From: JASHPR01 sp963842355
Lineage (GTDB): Bacteria; Actinomycetota; Actinomycetes; Streptosporangiales; Streptosporangiaceae
Assembly: GCA_963842355.1 (NCBI GenBank)
Contig: CAWJGC010000004.1
Coordinates: 1,054,001 to 1,118,000, forward strand
DNA length: 64,000 bases
Direction: 5' to 3'
The notes beneath the pieces are model-generated. The model was given only the letters and a program-made list of their open reading frames with translations, was not told where the DNA came from and made no database searches. A program made the position numbers and the translations under genes. Below, piece by piece: positions 62,661 through 64,000 of the stretch. Within the stretch, counting starts at the first letter, position 1. Each line of letters begins with the position of its first letter.

Positions 62661-64000
62661 AGCCCGGGCTCACGGCGACGGAGTCGCGGACCGGGCCGGG
62701 CCCGGCGTCGTCGGGGGCGCGGTGGTCGGCGGCGCAGTGGTGGGCGGCGCGGTGGTGGGCGGCGCAGTGGTGGGCGGCGTGGTGGTCGGGGTCGACGTGG
62801 GCGTCGGTGACGGGGTGCGGTGACGGCGTCGGGTGACGGCGTCGGTGACGGCGTCGGGCTCGCCGTGTGCGTGGGCTGAACGGCCGGGACCAGGTTCGGC
62901 GTCTGCACGGGGTGATGGCCCGGGGTCAGGAACAGGGCCAGGGCCCCGATGATCACGCCCGAGACGGTGACCACCCCGCCGACGGCGGCCCCGCGCACGA
63001 AGGCCTGGCGCCGCTGGCCGCGCCGCCACTCCATCGTGCGCAGCTTCTGCAGGTCCGGCGGCAGCGCCGCGCGCTGCGCCGCCCAGCTGTTGATCGGCGC
63101 CGCGGCCATGCCGAGCGTCGGGAACAGCAGCAGGCCCGCCAGCAGCGGCCCGGCCAGCTCGCTGGCCCGGGTCAGCGCGCCGGCGATGCCGGCCATGCCG
63201 AGCAGCGCCAGGGACGTCTCGGCCCAGTTGGCCCGCAGGGCCTCCCACCACTTCGCCTTCTCGCTGGTCTTCGGCGTGCGCAGGAACGCTGCCTTCTTGG
63301 CGAACAGGCCGAGTATCGAGGCCCGCGCCACCACCACGGACGTGGACTGCCAGATGAAGAACGAGCCGACCGCGTCGCGCCACGACGCGCCGGTCCCGCG
63401 GCGCAGCAGCGCGACCGCCCGCACCAGCCCGAGCAGCACCAGTACCGGGACCGTGGCCACCAGGAACGCGGTGAGCTTGCGGAACAGCTCGCCGCCCCCG
63501 CTGGCCAGGTTGACCGCCCCGGCCAGCAGGAAGACAAAGAACACCAGGCCGAGGACGTCGCCGTACCACTGGACCGCGCCGGACAGGTACGCCCACCGCT
63601 GCCCCGTGGTGAGGTGGTTCTCCTTGGTCACCCGGCCGGGCAGCAGCGAGCGCCAGTGCATCCGCAAGATCTGGATGCCGCCGAAGCACCACCGGTAGCG
63701 CTGGCCCTTGAGTGCCTCGAACGTCAGCGGCATGATGCCCTTGCCGTAGGAGTGGCCCACGTACCACCCGGTCCAGCCGGCCCGCAGCAGCCGCAGGGAC
63801 AGCTCGGCATCCTCGGTGATGCACCACTCGTCCCAGCCGCCGAGCTGCTCCAGGGCGACCCGGCGGATCAGCCCCATCGTGCCGGCGAAGATGGCCCCGT
63901 CCCGCTCGTTGCGCGACGGCTGCGAGACCGCGAAGAAGTACGAGTACGAGTAGTACAGCCGCCGGTAGTACCGGGCCCGCTCCCAGCCCCGGTAGTCCTG
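62642..64000 (-). CDS. Family 2 membrane glycosyltransferase, C-terminal part (5' end outside window)
   Basis: The frame is open to the window edge. It contains FAGTMGLIRRVALEQLGGWD, the catalytic-base motif WCITEDAELSLRLLRAG (TED) and the product-site QRYRWCFGGIQILRMHWRSL (QxxRW), followed by at least five helices. This is a processive, cellulose-synthase-like GT2. The tail in this frame is Arg/Pro-rich; a neighbouring frame gives TPTTTPPTTAPPTT repeats ending near 62670, so one indel near 62815 is likely and the true C-terminus is a Thr/Pro repeat. Confidence 0.8.
   Translation of the reverse strand, partial: QDYRGWERARYYRRLYYSYSYFFAVSQPSRNERDGAIFAGTMGLIRRVALEQLGGWDEWCITEDAELSLRLLRAGWTGWYVGHSYGKGIMPLTFEALKGQRYRWCFGGIQILRMHWRSLLPGRVTKENHLTTGQRWAYLSGAVQWYGDVLGLVFFVFLLAGAVNLASGGGELFRKLTAFLVATVPVLVLLGLVRAVALLRRGTGASWRDAVGSFFIWQSTSVVVARASILGLFAKKAAFLRTPKTSEKAKWWEALRANWAETSLALLGMAGIAGALTRASELAGPLLAGLLLFPTLGMAAAPINSWAAQRAALPPDLQKLRTMEWRRGQRRQAFVRGAAVGGVVTVSGVIIGALALFLTPGHHPVQTPNLVPAVQPTHTASPTPSPTPSPDAVTAPRHRRPRRPRPPRRPPLRRPPPRRPPLRRRPPRPRRRRARPGPRLRRREPGLQSTVK

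Overview
The window is very GC-rich with an actinobacterial coding style: GTG starts, ATGA/GTGA gene overlaps, and long spurious antisense frames. Its families are typical of soil actinomycetes, including a DUF3052 protein, an F420-type luciferase-like monooxygenase, a LAL-type LuxR regulator, a KorSA-like GntR, a pmmB/punA/add/deoC nucleoside cluster and a GT87 mannosyltransferase. A mycelial actinomycete of the Streptosporangiales or a related order is likely, but the sequence does not fix the genus.

Region 1 (1-2.5 kb) holds a partial proline-rich protein, a small membrane protein, an 18-bp minisatellite, a 513-bp MITE-like repeat and a polysaccharide deacetylase remnant. Region 2 (2.5-17.4 kb) is an accessory terminal oxidase locus. 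The minus strand carries two near-identical CtaG proteins around a membrane-SCO fusion and a beta-propeller-like lipoprotein, then a secreted hypothetical protein, a TlpA thioredoxin, a histidine kinase remnant and an OmpR-type regulator. The plus strand carries a cupredoxin-like protein, ctaC, ctaD, ctaE, a third CtaG, a small membrane protein and ctaB. The oxidase keeps its heme and copper ligands but lacks the usual D- and K-channel residues. Reading frames between about 10.5 and 16.5 kb are broken by many single-base indels.

Region 3 (17.5-43.6 kb) is mostly intact chromosomal genes: a LolA-like protein with an ABC exporter, an Erm-like methyltransferase, VOC proteins, a divergent MarR/LLM pair, a SAM methyltransferase, a Pth2 hydrolase, a second MITE-like copy in inverted orientation, a translationally coupled ogt/2OG-oxygenase alkylation repair pair, LysR, aldolase, USP, a DinG-like helicase, pirin, an MFS-TetR operon, DUF3052, a cNMP-like sensor coupled to a large LuxR regulator, and XdhC divergent from a Mop protein.

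Region 4 (44.0-50.5 kb) is a mobile island. A 4-kb defence cassette (Vsr, a candidate endonuclease, a cytosine methyltransferase and an Abi-alpha protein) lies between two 115-bp imperfect direct repeats. Next come small Zn-motif proteins, a GntR regulator and a serine recombinase that has lost its catalytic domain. Imperfect inverted copies of a short GATCATGG-type repeat mark both outer ends.

Region 5 (50.5-62.7 kb) is a nucleoside uptake and salvage locus: pentomutase-type PMM, purine nucleoside phosphorylase, two permeases, a double ABC ATPase, a BMP-type binding lipoprotein, cytidine deaminase, adenosine deaminase and deoxyribose-phosphate aldolase, with a GT87 enzyme inserted. The window ends in a partial GT2 membrane glycosyltransferase. 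In-frame minisatellites occur throughout.
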